In this document: piece after piece, positions 46,556-57,781 of the stretch
Numbering within the stretch: the stretch's first letter is position 1
Layout of the letters: every line of letters begins with the position of its first letter
Assembly: GCA_033977485.1 (NCBI GenBank)
Contig: CM066987.1
Location: 54,276,533-54,340,532 of the forward strand
DNA: 64,000 nt
Origin: Hydrangea macrophylla
Taxonomy: Eukaryota > Streptophyta > Magnoliopsida > Cornales > Hydrangeaceae
Direction of reading: 5' to 3'
Program-made: the position numbers and the translations under genes
Notes under the pieces: model-generated
Database searches by the model: none
Seen by the model: the letters and a program-made list of their open reading frames with translations, nothing else
Told to the model about the DNA's origin: nothing

Positions 46556-48458
46556 CTAGTATTAACAGGTACCATTGATCTTTATTTCTCTATTTCTATA
46601 CATGCACCTGTTTGTGATTGTCAAGATCGAGGTACTATCGTTCTTTCCTTACGTACTCTCCATTCTTTCGTTTTATTGTTTCATTAGGGACAATGAAAGG
46701 TTTAGGTTTGGGGGTATGCACACACGCACATTATTATGCACTAATTTAAAAAAAAAATCGATACTTGTGCTTAAATAAACGATGTTACCGACATTTTTGC
46801 AATCTTAATTTGATACTTCTTAGTATATAACTTTGATTGTTATAGAATGATAAACATGAGAATATGTGATTAAATATTTGCTGAAGTCATGATGAAATGT
46901 TTTAGGTCATGTATTGTTTGAATCGTAATTTTATATCATAAAATTTGCACACACACTTATGCACTGCACATAGTCATTGGAATACATGTTGGTTGTGAAC
47001 TATAATATGATTCGGATTTCTAGATAACACAAGGTGGAGACTAAAACCAGTGAGCTTTTGAGCCTATCTTTTCTTTATAGAGGGTTATAAATACATTATG
47101 TGTTTGTCGAATTTCATTGAAATTGCGCATCTATTTGTTGTTTAGTCTCATTATTCTTGTTTTGGTTGATAATCAAGTTAAAATATTTGCTACCATGCTA
47201 AATAATCTTCCGTTGTAAACATTGAAGAACCGTATTACCTTAGGAAATGATTTTAGGCCCTCTTTGTTTATTACCGACCGATAAATGATAACAATTTCCT
47301 TAGTTCGCCATTTGAGCCGTTAAAATGCCATTTCTTTCTTTAATTACCATTATCCTTGTTTTTGCTCCGACTTGACAAACTTGGAGTTTACCACTGAGAG
47401 ATTTGTCACCTTTTAGTGTTGTTAAGGCGATGTGTGATTGAGAAGAAGAAAGATAAGATGGTTTGGGGTAGTTGCTTGGTATTCAATGCATAGTCATTTG
47501 AGAAGCGAGAAAAGAAGAAGGAAAAGAAACAAAATAAAGAAGAGGAAGGTTGAAAAAAAAAAGGTGAAAAAAAAATACATGAAAAAAAAAAGAATGAAAA
47601 AGATGAAGTTGGTGGAAGAAAGAATGAAAGAAATCGAACATGCCTTACAATGCCATTCTGAAACTACTTGCTATATCCGTTCTACCCTTTTTCATTACCT
47701 GAGCCACATTACAACCTTTAAAAAGTCCTATTTGATCCTATGAAACATGGTTTGGATATGAAAACGATGGGAGGGGGATTAAAACATGGTAATGATTAAT
47801 TTCTCTTGATTATTAGCATCCTATCCATGAGACTATTGTTCTTTCGTGTCATGCGTCTTTTTCGAGTCATATGTGAGCATTTCTCATCTTGAAAACATAA
47901 TTCCTTGCTTACATATTTTAGAAAAATTACACCTGTTTCTGAGTGTTTCATTTGAGAGTGTAATTAACATGGTGAGATTCGTAGTCGAGACATAGTTAAT
48001 TGGTTATCCGAGTTATATTCCAAGTTCATAACATGCGCGTGTTCATTTGACTACCATATCACACACGTGCAATTGTATGAGAAACTCTATTGATTTGTTC
48101 GATGCATGTGCTTGAGATTGTTTTTCATGACGTAGGTAGACGTTTGATTCTGTTTCTTCTTGTTCGTTATTCTATTTCAAATCATTGTTTTATAATAAAG
48201 AGTATTGAATATTATGTTTTTCATTTTTAATAAAAGTTTTTAAATTAACAAGTTAATAAAGATGGTTGTGGGTAACTTGTTGACGAGAACCCTCACGAGA
48301 CTTTACTCGTCCGACTAGGGACACCTAGAGGTTTAAAAGGCTTGTTGCATACGCTAAATGCAATCGTGATCCATACGAAAATGGAGTAGTATTGTATTAG
48401 TAGTTAGTTTTTATTTTAGTTTTTGCTCGAGGACTAGCAAAATGTAGGTTTGGGGGTG
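46556..48458 (+). repeat. Right palindrome arm: inverted Athila-like 3' region
   Basis: Reverse complement of 44189-46100, ending in the polypurine-type tract AGGTTTGGGGGTG (48446-48458) next to the inverted LTR. Confidence 0.85.
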
Positions 48459-49819
48459 TGATCGGGAGAGAACAAATCCTATTTATATGCCTTAATGAGC
48501 ATTTGTTAGTACCTTTTTATCCTGTTTTTGTATATTTTTACTTCGTTTTCTAATTTCTGATAGGTTTTGGAAGAAACCAACTAAACCAGGCTAAACAGGG
48601 TGAAAAAGCAGAAGAAAAGAAGTTGAAAAAGCCAAGTCGCGCGCGCGACCCGCGCCCGCGAAAACCAGAAATCGCTCGCGCGATCCGCTCGCGCGAGAAC
48701 CCCAGAATCGCTCGCGCGATCCGCGCGCGCGAAGGTCCAATTGTCGCGCTCGCGCGACCCGCTCGCGCGATATGTGGAAAAACCAAAGTTGCGTATTTCA
48801 GTATTCTAAAGACTCCTGTGCAAACGAGATGTCCTGACTGCGTCCAGATTGCAAAATACAGCAGTTTTAGTGCGTTTCGAGTTGGGAAAGCTTCCAAAAA
48901 CATGTTGTAATCTATATATACCTTATTTTACTTCAAATTAAGGGTTAGCAATTATTATACACAAATATACATATATACTTTCAGCCATTGAAGGGAGGGA
49001 AGCAAGGAGAAGAAGAAGAAGACCAAGGGTTTCCATGGCCTCCTCCATCAACCTCTTGCCATCTACCACTTCTATGGACAGCTAGATCATAGATCTAGGG
49101 TTTCAATGAAGCCCTAGACGAGTAATAGGGTTTTATTTATGTTTTATTTCAGTTTTATTATGTATGGATGACAGTCACATGTTCCGAGGATTTTTATAAA
49201 TAAATCGTACTTCTATTGATTGAATCATTGCTTTCGGAATTTATTCTTGTCTTAGATCTATTTTGACTGTAATGTGCTCAACGATCTATTCTTGCTGTGC
49301 TTGTTTAGATTGTTTACATGTGATGGTGCTTTATTGATTCGTGCTATCAAGTATCCGAATAATCCATGCCTAGGTTAGATGGATTAGATCACAACCCTAG
49401 TTTAGTGTGGGATAATTCGTGCTAATCACAGATGGATTATGTTGGTGCTTGAACCATGATTATCTTCTTGTCGGAGAAATTGGGCTTGTAGCTACAATTC
49501 CCCATATTCATCCAACTTAATAAGCTAAGTGAATGCATAAATATTCCTATTATGAAGCTAGTGGTGGATTTGAAATCCTAGGCTCCCTTTAAATATCTTT
49601 TAAACAACTTTTAATTGCTTTCATAGTTTAGATTTATTTTATTGTTCTTAGTTTAATTAAATTCAAAATTAAAATCTCGTTTTCATAATTAATTAGATTT
49701 AGGTTTTAAAATTAAGAGTTGTAGTATTACAATCTCTGTGGGTTCGACCTTTACTTTCACTACTACAAATCCTTAGGAAAGTAAAGTACACTTTTGATAT
49801 CTTGATATTGACAACATCA
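48459..49819 (+). repeat. Inverted internal LTR of the Athila-like element
   Basis: 1,361 bp from TGATCGGGAGAG to GACAACATCA on the plus strand, opposite to the other two LTRs. It has a polypurine tract on its left and a PBS on its right, so it has the context of both a 3' and a 5' LTR. Confidence 0.9.
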
Positions 49820-49824
49820 ATTTT

Positions 49825-49842
49825 TGGCGCCGTTGCCGGGGA
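49825..49842 (+). other. Inverted tRNA-Asp primer-binding site
   Basis: TGGCGCCGTTGCCGGGGA, an 18-nt match to the complement of plant tRNA-Asp 3' end as I recall it. Directly after it the sequence changes to antisense gag. Confidence 0.85.
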
Positions 49843-49859
49843 CAGACACCGCTTGGTGC

Positions 49860-50770
49860 ATCGAATTCTCGCTCAAAGTTTCGAAAATTTTCCAGGCCTC
49901 GTCGGCGCTTTTGTGTAGGAAAGTTCCCGCACAAACGGCATCGACGGTATTCCTAACCGAGGGAATAAGTCCCTCGTAGAAAACTTGAACCAATTGCCAC
50001 TTGGGAACCTGATGATGTGGACACGAGCGTAGTAGTTCTTTAAATTTTTCCCACGTGTCATAAAGAGTCTCCCCATCTTGCATCACAAAATTAGTTATAT
50101 CTTTTCTTATCTTATTTGTACGCATAATAGGGAAAAACTTCTGTAAAAAGGTGGTATGTAAGGCTTCCTATGTTTTTATTGTGTTTGGCTCAAGTGATTG
50201 AAGCCAATACTTCGCTTTGTCTCTTAAGGAAAATGGGAAGAGTCGCAATTTTAATTCATCATTATTTAGGTTTTGTATTTTCAAAGTAGAACATATACCC
50301 TGAAAATCTCCTAAGTGTTGGTATGGATCTTCATTTATACGGCCATGGAATGATGGAAGTAGCGAGATCGTAGACGACTTTATCTCAAAGTGAGATGCCG
50401 TCGCCTCCGGTAATTCGATACCGGCTTGTGGCGTGTAAGTAGTAGGAATAAAATAGTTTATAAGTGGAGGAGGTGGCGGTATATTGAGATTATTCATATT
50501 AGCTCCGTTGTTATTTTGGTTGTTTTCGTTATTATTTCCAATGTCTGCCATTTTAATTGGTTCTATGTTATTAAAGCGTGGTTTCTTTAGTCTTGTAATA
50601 GTACTACGTATTTCGGATTCAAATAAAGACGTTGGTCTTGGTGTCAAGTCGTCGTCTATTAAAAACGTTGTTCCAGAAGTTAAGTTTGAAGACTTGTTAA
50701 GTCTTAATGTACGTTCAAGTTCAGAGTCAAAAGGTTTTAAGTCCGGTTTATTTGAACGTGTACCTAACAT
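49860..50770 (-). pseudogene. Athila-like gag, one nonsense codon and truncated
   Basis: Minus-strand frame beginning MLGTRSNKPDLKPFDSELER. An Asn-rich stretch is at about residues 78-95 and Pro-rich at 97-102. The Gag core follows: EDPYQHLGDFQGICSTLK, LRLFPFSLRDKAKYWLQSL, DGETLYDTWEKFKELLRSCP and VFYEGLIPSVRNTVDA. A TAG at 50168-50170 occupies a position normally Trp in this motif; the frame continues on both sides. It ends at about 49860 (ENSMHQ) where the inverted PBS block begins, so the C-terminal part and all of pol are missing. Confidence 0.88.
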
Positions 50771-51233
50771 AAACTAAAAGAAAGTAAACTAGAAACAAAA
50801 ACTAACTCAACAAAAGAAAACAAATAGCAATCACGCAAATAAGATAACAAGCACTCAACTACTGTGATGCATGCAAATTATCCTGTAATGCAATGACCGC
50901 GTCAAGCCCAGCGCCCTGGGTTTCCTAGCTAATGCAGTGCAATTAACCCTAAACTAATGCAAATAGTGCGTCACAGCGCCCTGACTTACAGTGGTTTAAA
51001 GCGAGTTCACAAGAAGCAATTTATTTTAATTCTTATTTATTTTATTTGCGTAAGCTCCTTTGATGTAATTAGCTGCTCCACTCGGAAACGTTGGAATTGA
51101 TGACTTGATAACCTAGAAAATAAAAATGAAAGTTAGTAACTAAAAATCAAACAAAAAATAAGAAAAAGAAAACCTAATCTAATATTTACGAATTAACTAA
51201 ACTAAGATTATAAAACTAAAGGTAGTGTTGCAA
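50771..51233 (-). other. Leader of the Athila-like element
   Basis: AT-rich untranslated region between PBS and gag; no coding sequence. Confidence 0.6.
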
Positions 51234-51251
51234 TCCCCGGCTACGGCGCCA
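51234..51251 (-). other. tRNA-Asp primer-binding site, element orientation
   Basis: TGGCGCCGTAGCCGGGGA on the minus strand, one mismatch (A for T) to the inverted PBS at 49825-49842. Confidence 0.85.
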
Positions 51252-51256
51252 AAAAT

Positions 51257-52605
51257 TGATGTTGTCAATATCAAGATATAAAAAGTATACTTTACTTTTC
51301 TAAAGATTTGCAGTGTGGAAGTAAAGGTCGAACCCACAGAGATTGAAATACTACAATGCTTTAATTTTAAAACCTAAATTTAATTAATCATGAAAACGGA
51401 TTTTGATTTTGAATTTAATTAAACTAAGAACAATAAAATAAATCTAAACTATGAAAGCAATTAAAAGTTGTTTAAAAGATATTTAAAGGGAGCCTAGGAT
51501 TTCAAATCCACCACTAGCTTCATAATAGGAATATTTATGCATTCACTTAGCTTATTAAGTTGGATGAATATGGGGAATTGTAGCTACAAGCCCAATTTCT
51601 CCGACAAGAAGATAATCATGGTTCAAGCACCAACATAATCCATCTGTGATTAGCACGAATTATCCCACACTAAACTAGGGTTGTGATCTAATCCATCTAA
51701 CCTAGGCATGGATTATTCGGATACTTGATAGCACGAATCAATAAAGCACCATCACATGTAAACAATCTAAACAAGCACAGCAAGAATAGATCATTGAGCA
51801 CATCACAGTCAAAATAGATCTAAGACAAGAATAAATTCCGAAAGCAATGATTCAATCAATAGAAGTACGATTTATTTATAAAAATCCTCGGAACATGTGA
51901 CTGTCATCCATACATAATAAAACTGAAATAAAACATAAATAAAACCCTATTACTCGTCTAGGGCTTCATTGAAACCCTAGATCTAAGATCTAGCCGTCCA
52001 TGGAAGTGGTAGATGGCAAGAGGTTGATGGAGGAGGCCATGGAAATCCTTGGTCTTCTTCTTCTCCTTGCTTCCCTCCCTTCAATGGCTGAAAGTATATA
52101 TGTATATTTGTGTATAATAATTGCTAACCCTTAATTTGAAGTAAAATAAGGTATATATAGATTACAACATGTTTTTGGAAGCTTTCCCAACTCGAAACGC
52201 ACTAAAACTGCTGTATTTTGCAATCTGGACGCAGTCAGGACATCTCGTTTGCACAGGAGTCTTTAGAATACGCAACTTTGATTTTTCCACATATCGCGCG
52301 AGCGGGTCGCGCGAGCGCGATAATTGGACCTTCGCGCGCGCGGATCGCGCGAGCGATTCTGGGGTTCTCGCGCGAGCGGATCGCGCGAGCGATTTCTGGT
52401 TTTCGCGGGCGCGGGTCGCGCGCGCGACTTGGCTTTTTCAGCTTCTTTCTTTGTGCTTTTTCACCCTGTTTAGCTTGATGTACTTGATTTCTTCCAAAAC
52501 CTGTCAGAAAATAGAAAACGAAGTAAAAATATACAAAAACAGGATAAAAAGGTACTAACAAATGCTCGTTAAGGCGTATAAATAGGATTTGTTCTCTCCC
52601 GATCA
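51257..52605 (-). repeat. Athila-like 5' LTR (minus strand)
   Basis: 1,349 bp. It lacks a short piece (near ACTGAAAT, about 52270) present in the other two LTRs and differs at several further sites. The CpG-rich block is at 52290-52425. Confidence 0.9.
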
Positions 52606-54029
52606 GTTATACTTGAGTCTGTTATGAGCTAAGGGGCCTTGTACCCTATGCTTTAAGAGTTGTACTTTACTTAAATAGTAGTTGTACTCATGCTATGAGG
52701 TGTTGTACCTCACTAACATACGCGCATTATTGTATATTGAGATTTGTAACAGATTGAGCAGTTCCGGTTTCTATTCTGATTAATTATTCAGTCTATCCTC
52801 GGTGAACGGTAGTTCCGTATGACCCTCAATAAAGTTGTATAACATGTTAATAGTGTATTTACATGTTTACTTGAGCTGCTATGCCTTAAGTGGATTATTT
52901 GAGTTGCTATGCCTTATGTGTTTACCTGGATAATTTCAGCATGTCTATTGTGTTGCTTTGAATTGATAGCATGCCTTGATAATCTGTCTTATGAAATATT
53001 GAATATGTCTGGATGCTTAGAGCTCGCATATGTCATATCATTTCATAAGCATAAGCATGAACACAAAAATCACGAAAATGATTTTGGGATGAAAGACCTT
53101 AGAGGCTTTCAATTTTTGAAAAGGGAAGACCTTAGAGGCTTCCAGGTTTTAAAAAGGGAAGACCTTAGAGGCTTCCATGCATAAAACCCTCTAGGAGGGA
53201 TTTTGTTTTGAAAAGTTAGAAATCCCGGATTTGTGGGTAGGCATGTGAGATGGGTACCACTAGGAACTCGAATTGCGAGATGTGCTGCAAGAAACCCTCG
53301 TAACGGTAAAGGCTAGGCCTCCGTGTAATTCGTAAGGCCCAAAGTCCCGCACGTTTGAGGCTAGGCCTACGTGGACGGGAAGCCCATGGTCCGGGTAATG
53401 ATAATGACGATTGAGGGTGAGTGTTTGAAAAGGCATGAAAATGGTTTTCATGCATTGACATTGGCATTCATTACACTCATGCATGATATATAACAGATGT
53501 TATTATGCGGTTATATGACTATACGAGCCTTTTGGCTTATCAACTTAAACCTTTCTTTTAGGTGATATAGATAAGGGTAAGGCCCCGAGACTTGACAATG
53601 CTTCCGCTATAGTTTGAAGACCCCGTGTGTGGGGATTATCATTTATTAATGTAATGAAATTTGGTTTCAAAGAACCTATTATGTTTAAATTGGACAAATG
53701 TTAGTCCACCCGTTTTTAAATAAAGAGATAGCTTAACTCTGATTTTCCGCTGCTTATATTGAAAACGTTTTGTTTCAAGAAAGGATATTTTAAATGAAAA
53801 CCAGTTTTCCGTTTTATAAATGCTTTCCAATGATGAACGTTTAATTTAGGTAACCCTCGGTGTCTTGGACTCGGGGAGTTATCGATTGGTGTCAAAGCCT
53901 ACTGTTATTATTGTTATTGTTGTACTTCCGCCGGTTGACACCCCGTCGCCGGGAACCGTGGCGGGGCGGGGCGTCACAGTGCCACCTAGGAGAGAGATAG
54001 AGTATGATTGTAAAAAATGTTTGTCACCC

Positions 54030-55769
54030 AAATAATATTCTTAGAAGTATTGCTTATCCATACAACGCAGATAAAAAAGAAAAGAGTCCTGAAATATGAA
54101 AGGGAAAAAAAGTGTGGATTGACTATTAAATTAAAAAGAAACTTGTGGATTGCTTTAGCTTAACATCTGTAGTGTCAACCGAAAAAGGAAAAGAAAAAAC
54201 AAACATGAAAAGAGCAATAAGACCTTTATTAGGACTCTTATATACATACATATACATACATATATATACCTACCTTTATTAGGACTATTATATATAGGAT
54301 TAGTTTTAGGTAATTTCCTTATATGACTTGATTTAACTCAAAGGAAGAGAAGAAATTATGAATCGTGACATTTAAGCATAATAAATATTAAATCCAAAAT
54401 ATTAGAAAAATAAAAATAAATTAAGGGTAGGTGTATGGACATACCAAAAAAAAAAGTGACATATTAAAGTTATTAAAACTCTAAAAAAATCAGTTAATTA
54501 AAAATACACTAATTAATAAAAATATAAAATACTTATGTATATAGGTGCACTTATATATATATATTATAGATATAGATACGTATAAAATATGCTATGACAT
54601 ATGAATTCTCACAGTCACAACACGTGCTGTGGGGACGGTTGATTTAAATATTGGGAAGACTAGACGAAAAATACAGGTCTCACATATCCTACGTCAACTT
54701 TCAACTTTTACAAAGTCATTGTCACATGTACTTTTGTTGTAATAAAATACTAGTGCTGCATACTCATGAGATTTTATGATTCCTATATGCTAAGATTAAG
54801 ATAGTAATTGAGATTGAATTGGGTGGGTGTTCTCGTGAACATGCTTATCACCCAATTGTACTGACTCGTGATGTTTTTTATTCATTGGAGGTCCAATTTA
54901 TTTTATAATTCAAATATCTGAGGACAAGCTTCACTAATATATAAGTTTTGGTACTAATGTGTAAGTTTTGTTTTTAAAGAGTACTCTATTTTAAAACAAA
55001 ATTTTTGAACATTGGAAAAATAGAAAATCTAATGTTTATTATTTTTTAACATTGAGTTATTTGGATTTTTAATCCTAAGGAATTTGCTAGTAGAGTAGAA
55101 GAATATGCATTTGTTTGGATATTCATTTGATGGGATATGCGTTTAACAATAATGCTTAGGAAAAAATCTTTGTGACTTTTTTAGTCTATTGGTAGCTATT
55201 TTTTATGAGCATGTATTTCCATTTAAATTGAGGAATAGTGGGGGCTCTTAACCTCCTATTTTTTGTCCCATATATATATATATATATATATCGAATACAA
55301 AATGCATAATAGAGATCATGACATATTGTCTCAACCACGAAAGTATAAGAGAGTTAAGCGCTCAAAAGGCTTTGAAAAGTAATTTTTATACAATTACTTT
55401 AGAAGGGATCCGATTTGTTTAAAGGATACTCTTACCTTTCAAATGTTGATTTTTGAAAAAATCCATTTTAGATGAGATGGATTAATTATATTATTTCCAA
55501 CCATTTTTTTAGAACTTGTGGATTTACTACATGGATTGGAAGTAAATGGAGCCTTAGAAAGATTTTCTTTAACCTGATGGATCTATTGAAATGTATGAAG
55601 CTACTTGAGTAGCTAAGGGTTTTAAACAAAAAGGAAATTGTTGATTTTGATTCCGATTCTCTTATTACGCATGATACATCCATTAGAATTTTATTAGGTG
55701 TTGCTATTTACAATTTACACTATTTATAATTTACATACTCATGTAATGGATATTTAAACCACATTTTTA
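54030..55769. other. AT-rich DNA, probably copia-internal or other old repeats
   Basis: No domain was recognised. It has TA/CATA microsatellites (54240-54275, 55272-55292) and a duplicated TTTATTAGGACT.TTATATA phrase (54220 and 54275). Confidence 0.45.
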
Positions 55770-56165
55770 AATGGAGAATTAGAGAAAATTTATCTAGATA
55801 AGTCGGAAGGGTTTATAGATAAATTTGATAAGAATATAATGTGTATGCTTGTACACTCTTTAGATGGTTTAAGTGAGGCACCCAAATGGTTGTATGAAAA
55901 TTTTGATCGAACAATTTTTCCAAACGGCTTCAAATTTATGGAAAGTGACAAACACATTTATCATAAACACAATGATGAAGCAAGTGTTATGGTAATAATG
56001 GTTTATTAATTTTTGTTTCTATTTTAGTGATTGCAAAGGAGACAATGATCACTTAATTTGATAAAAAGGATTTGGATGAAACGAGTATAATTTTAGAGAT
56101 TAAAATTACAAGAACTCCTACTGGCATTTCGTTTGATCAATCTCATTGGATTGAAGATGTTTTGA
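55770..56165 (+). pseudogene. Copia reverse transcriptase remnant
   Basis: Plus-strand fragments: FLNGELEKIYLDKSEGFIDK-like, then SLDGLSEAPKWLYENFD and FPNGFKFMESDKHIYHKH, then after a break DLDETSIILEIKITRTPTGI. These are the RT palm/thumb motifs of Ty1/copia Pol. The YVDD segment is lost around a stop near 56007. Not functional. Confidence 0.8.
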
Positions 56166-56384
56166 AAAAAAGAAAATTGTTTGCGAGCTAGAGCAAGAAC
56201 CACTCTAAAGGGGATATTCACTAAGAACCTCTTTCAAAACAAAATGAATCCAATGTATTTTTATTTGGGAAAAAAATGGGTATCTTGCTCAGTGCTGCCG
56301 GGAGCAGTAGTCTGTTCAACAGGCTAATGGGACCGAAGAGTCACTTGTGACTATATTTATGGAAGCATATTCCATGACAACTTT

Positions 56385-56480
56385 TGAATGATGGTTGATT
56401 GATATGAGTGCCTCTAGGCGTATGTGTAACAATCATAATTTTTTATTTGGTGATTTCCCCAATACCAAGGTTTTGGTGCT
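56385..56480 (+). pseudogene. Copia protease-like fragment out of order
   Basis: Reads WLIDMSASRRMCNNHNFLFG, close to the copia protease/pre-integrase pattern W-D-S-G-A-S-x-H with the active site changed. It lies between RT and RNase H, whereas copia Pol has protease first. Confidence 0.5.
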
Positions 56481-56689
56481 AGAGGTGTGAAATTGAGCTT
56501 CTCCGAGAAGAAATCAAAATTTGGAAAGTGTTTATGTACCTCAGCGATAAGGGAGAAAAAACTATTTCAAAAAAATATTGCATATATCGAAATTCGAATA
56601 CTGGAGTATTATTGAGAAGGTCATGTGTTGTTATCAGAAAGGACTATGAACTTCAGATAAAATTATGAGAGGTTTACTGCTATCCTTAA

Positions 56690-57160
56690 AAGGATAACGT
56701 GATGTTGATTGGAATCCCCTTTCAGATGACTCTGAAGCCACAGTAAATAAATATTTTTGTGTTACTGGGGCATAGTTTTGTAAAAGTCTATGGACATACT
56801 ATTTTGGTTAAGTCCACGATGGAGTCAGAGTTGATGCCATTAGCTACAGCTAGTGAGGGAAGCTTGGCTAAAAAGCCTGGTAGGAGATACCCCTTAGAGG
56901 AAGAAATTGAGACCAGCTATTTTATCCATTGCGATAGTACCACAACTATTGCAAAAAATACAAAACCGTTAAAATGGTAAGAGGTGACAGATACATCACA
57001 AGAACAACACTATTAGAGAGTTTGTCTGTACTATAGCTGTAAGAGTGAATAATTTACAGTCTGAGGATAATATAATTAATCCTTTGACGAAAGGACTAAC
57101 TCAAAAGAAGGTTTATAAAGCCTAGAAAGGGATGGTATTAAAGCCCATAGACAGTTGAGT
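56690..57160 (+). pseudogene. Copia RNase H remnant
   Basis: Begins DVDWNPLSDDSEAT (first catalytic Asp), then KSTMESELMPLATASE (catalytic Glu) and FIHCDSTTTIAKNT. The tail reads LTKGLTQKKVYKA. Several stops and frameshifts. These are the ordered RNase H motifs of Ty1/copia. Confidence 0.85.
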
Positions 57161-57781
57161 CACTTGTGATGGTACCCCAACCTATAGACTGGAGATCCCA
57201 AGAAATAGATTCAAAGGGTAATAACAACTCATGAAGTGATATGAGTAGAATCATGCTATTATTATGATACGGGGTTAACACTCTGAGTCCATCCTTTTGA
57301 AGCATGACATCCTGAAGCGATAAAAGGATGAGTTTATAACTCTTAATGAGATCTAAACTCTATGTGGAGTGGGATACCCAGCTATAGGAGTATCCTTGTT
57401 AGACTCACCTACGCGATTGTGGAAGTGTGGTCGCTTCCTATGGAATTTGGGCATATTCTCTAGAGCTTTCGCTATACTGGGATATAAGCACATGGCCATA
57501 AAGTGCTGGCTTTTGGACTTCACCCTAGTAGGATTGTGTGTGTGGTGTTGTCTAAGATAGAGTTCAAAACTATGATTACTTTAGTATAATCGGAAGCACT
57601 ATCACTACGTAAAGGTTCAAGTTGAAAAACATCTTTACATGTGCACAATCTTATGATACGTTGCTCGATGAACATAAAATCTTTTTTCAATTACAAGTGG
57701 GGGATGTTAAAGCCGAGTGTGTAATTAAAGGAAAAAGGGAGGAAATTTCTTTTAAATTTGTATTTTACAATAGTGGGGGAT
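57161..57781 (+). other. Copia 3' untranslated region and polypurine tract
   Basis: No convincing coding sequence. TAGTGGGGGAT (about 57771-57781) is the polypurine tract next to the 3' LTR. Confidence 0.65.

Larger units (their letters stand above)
42829..52605 (-). mobile_element. Rearranged non-autonomous Athila-like element with three LTRs
   Basis: A 9,777-bp insertion bounded by TGATGTTG...CCGATCA on the plus strand with TSD GTTAT. On the minus strand it has 5' LTR (52605-51257), tRNA-Asp PBS, leader and a truncated gag (50770 to about 49860). There the order breaks: an inverted (plus-strand) block follows, read from 49842 down to about 46460 as PBS, LTR and 3' region, and then a normally oriented 3' region and 3' LTR (44189-42829). 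Gag of the EDPYQHLGDF/LRLFPFSLRDKAK type and a tRNA-Asp PBS are typical of the Athila lineage. No pol is present. Since the TSD encloses the whole, the rearranged form may have been what integrated. Confidence 0.87.
34332..53978 (+). mobile_element. Tekay-type (Del) chromovirus, nearly complete
   Basis: Its two LTRs are each 2,411 bp once the nested insertion is removed (34332-36742; 41786-42828 plus 52611-53978). The TSD is GTGCC (34327-34331 and 53979-53983). An initiator-Met-tRNA PBS, one continuous gag-pol frame (36987-41711) and a polypurine tract are present. Without the 9.8-kb nested element it is about 9.9 kb. The C-terminal chromodomain-like tail after integrase and the iMet PBS fit the Tekay lineage. 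Equal LTR lengths and a perfect TSD suggest a recent insertion; three stops in gag are the main damage. Confidence 0.93.
41786..53978 (+). repeat. Tekay 3' LTR, split by the Athila-like element
   Basis: First part 41786-42828, second part 52611-53978, together 2,411 bp. GTTAT is duplicated at the split (42824-42828 and 52606-52610). Confidence 0.92.
34233..54029. mobile_element. Small MITE split by the Tekay insertion
   Basis: The left part (34233-34331) starts GGGTGACAAACACTTTTTAT and continues to CTCTCTCCTGGGTAGCAC-like sequence. The right part (53984-54029) is its inverted match, ending TGTTTGTCACCC. Joined, the element would be about 145 bp with terminal inverted repeats of roughly 50 bp. 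Flanking octamers CAATGATA and AAATAATA agree at six of eight positions, compatible with a decayed 8-bp (hAT-like) target duplication; the superfamily is uncertain. Confidence 0.72.

Noticed and set aside
44985..47743. Lys-rich protein (MRRRKIRWFG...) present in both palindrome arms
   Set aside because: Duplicate copies of a purine-rich tract; frames diverge after the tract and no domain is recognisable.
42585..52561. Arg/Ala-rich frames over the CGCGCGAGCG blocks
   Set aside because: Low-complexity translations of a CpG-rich LTR block open in several frames on both strands.
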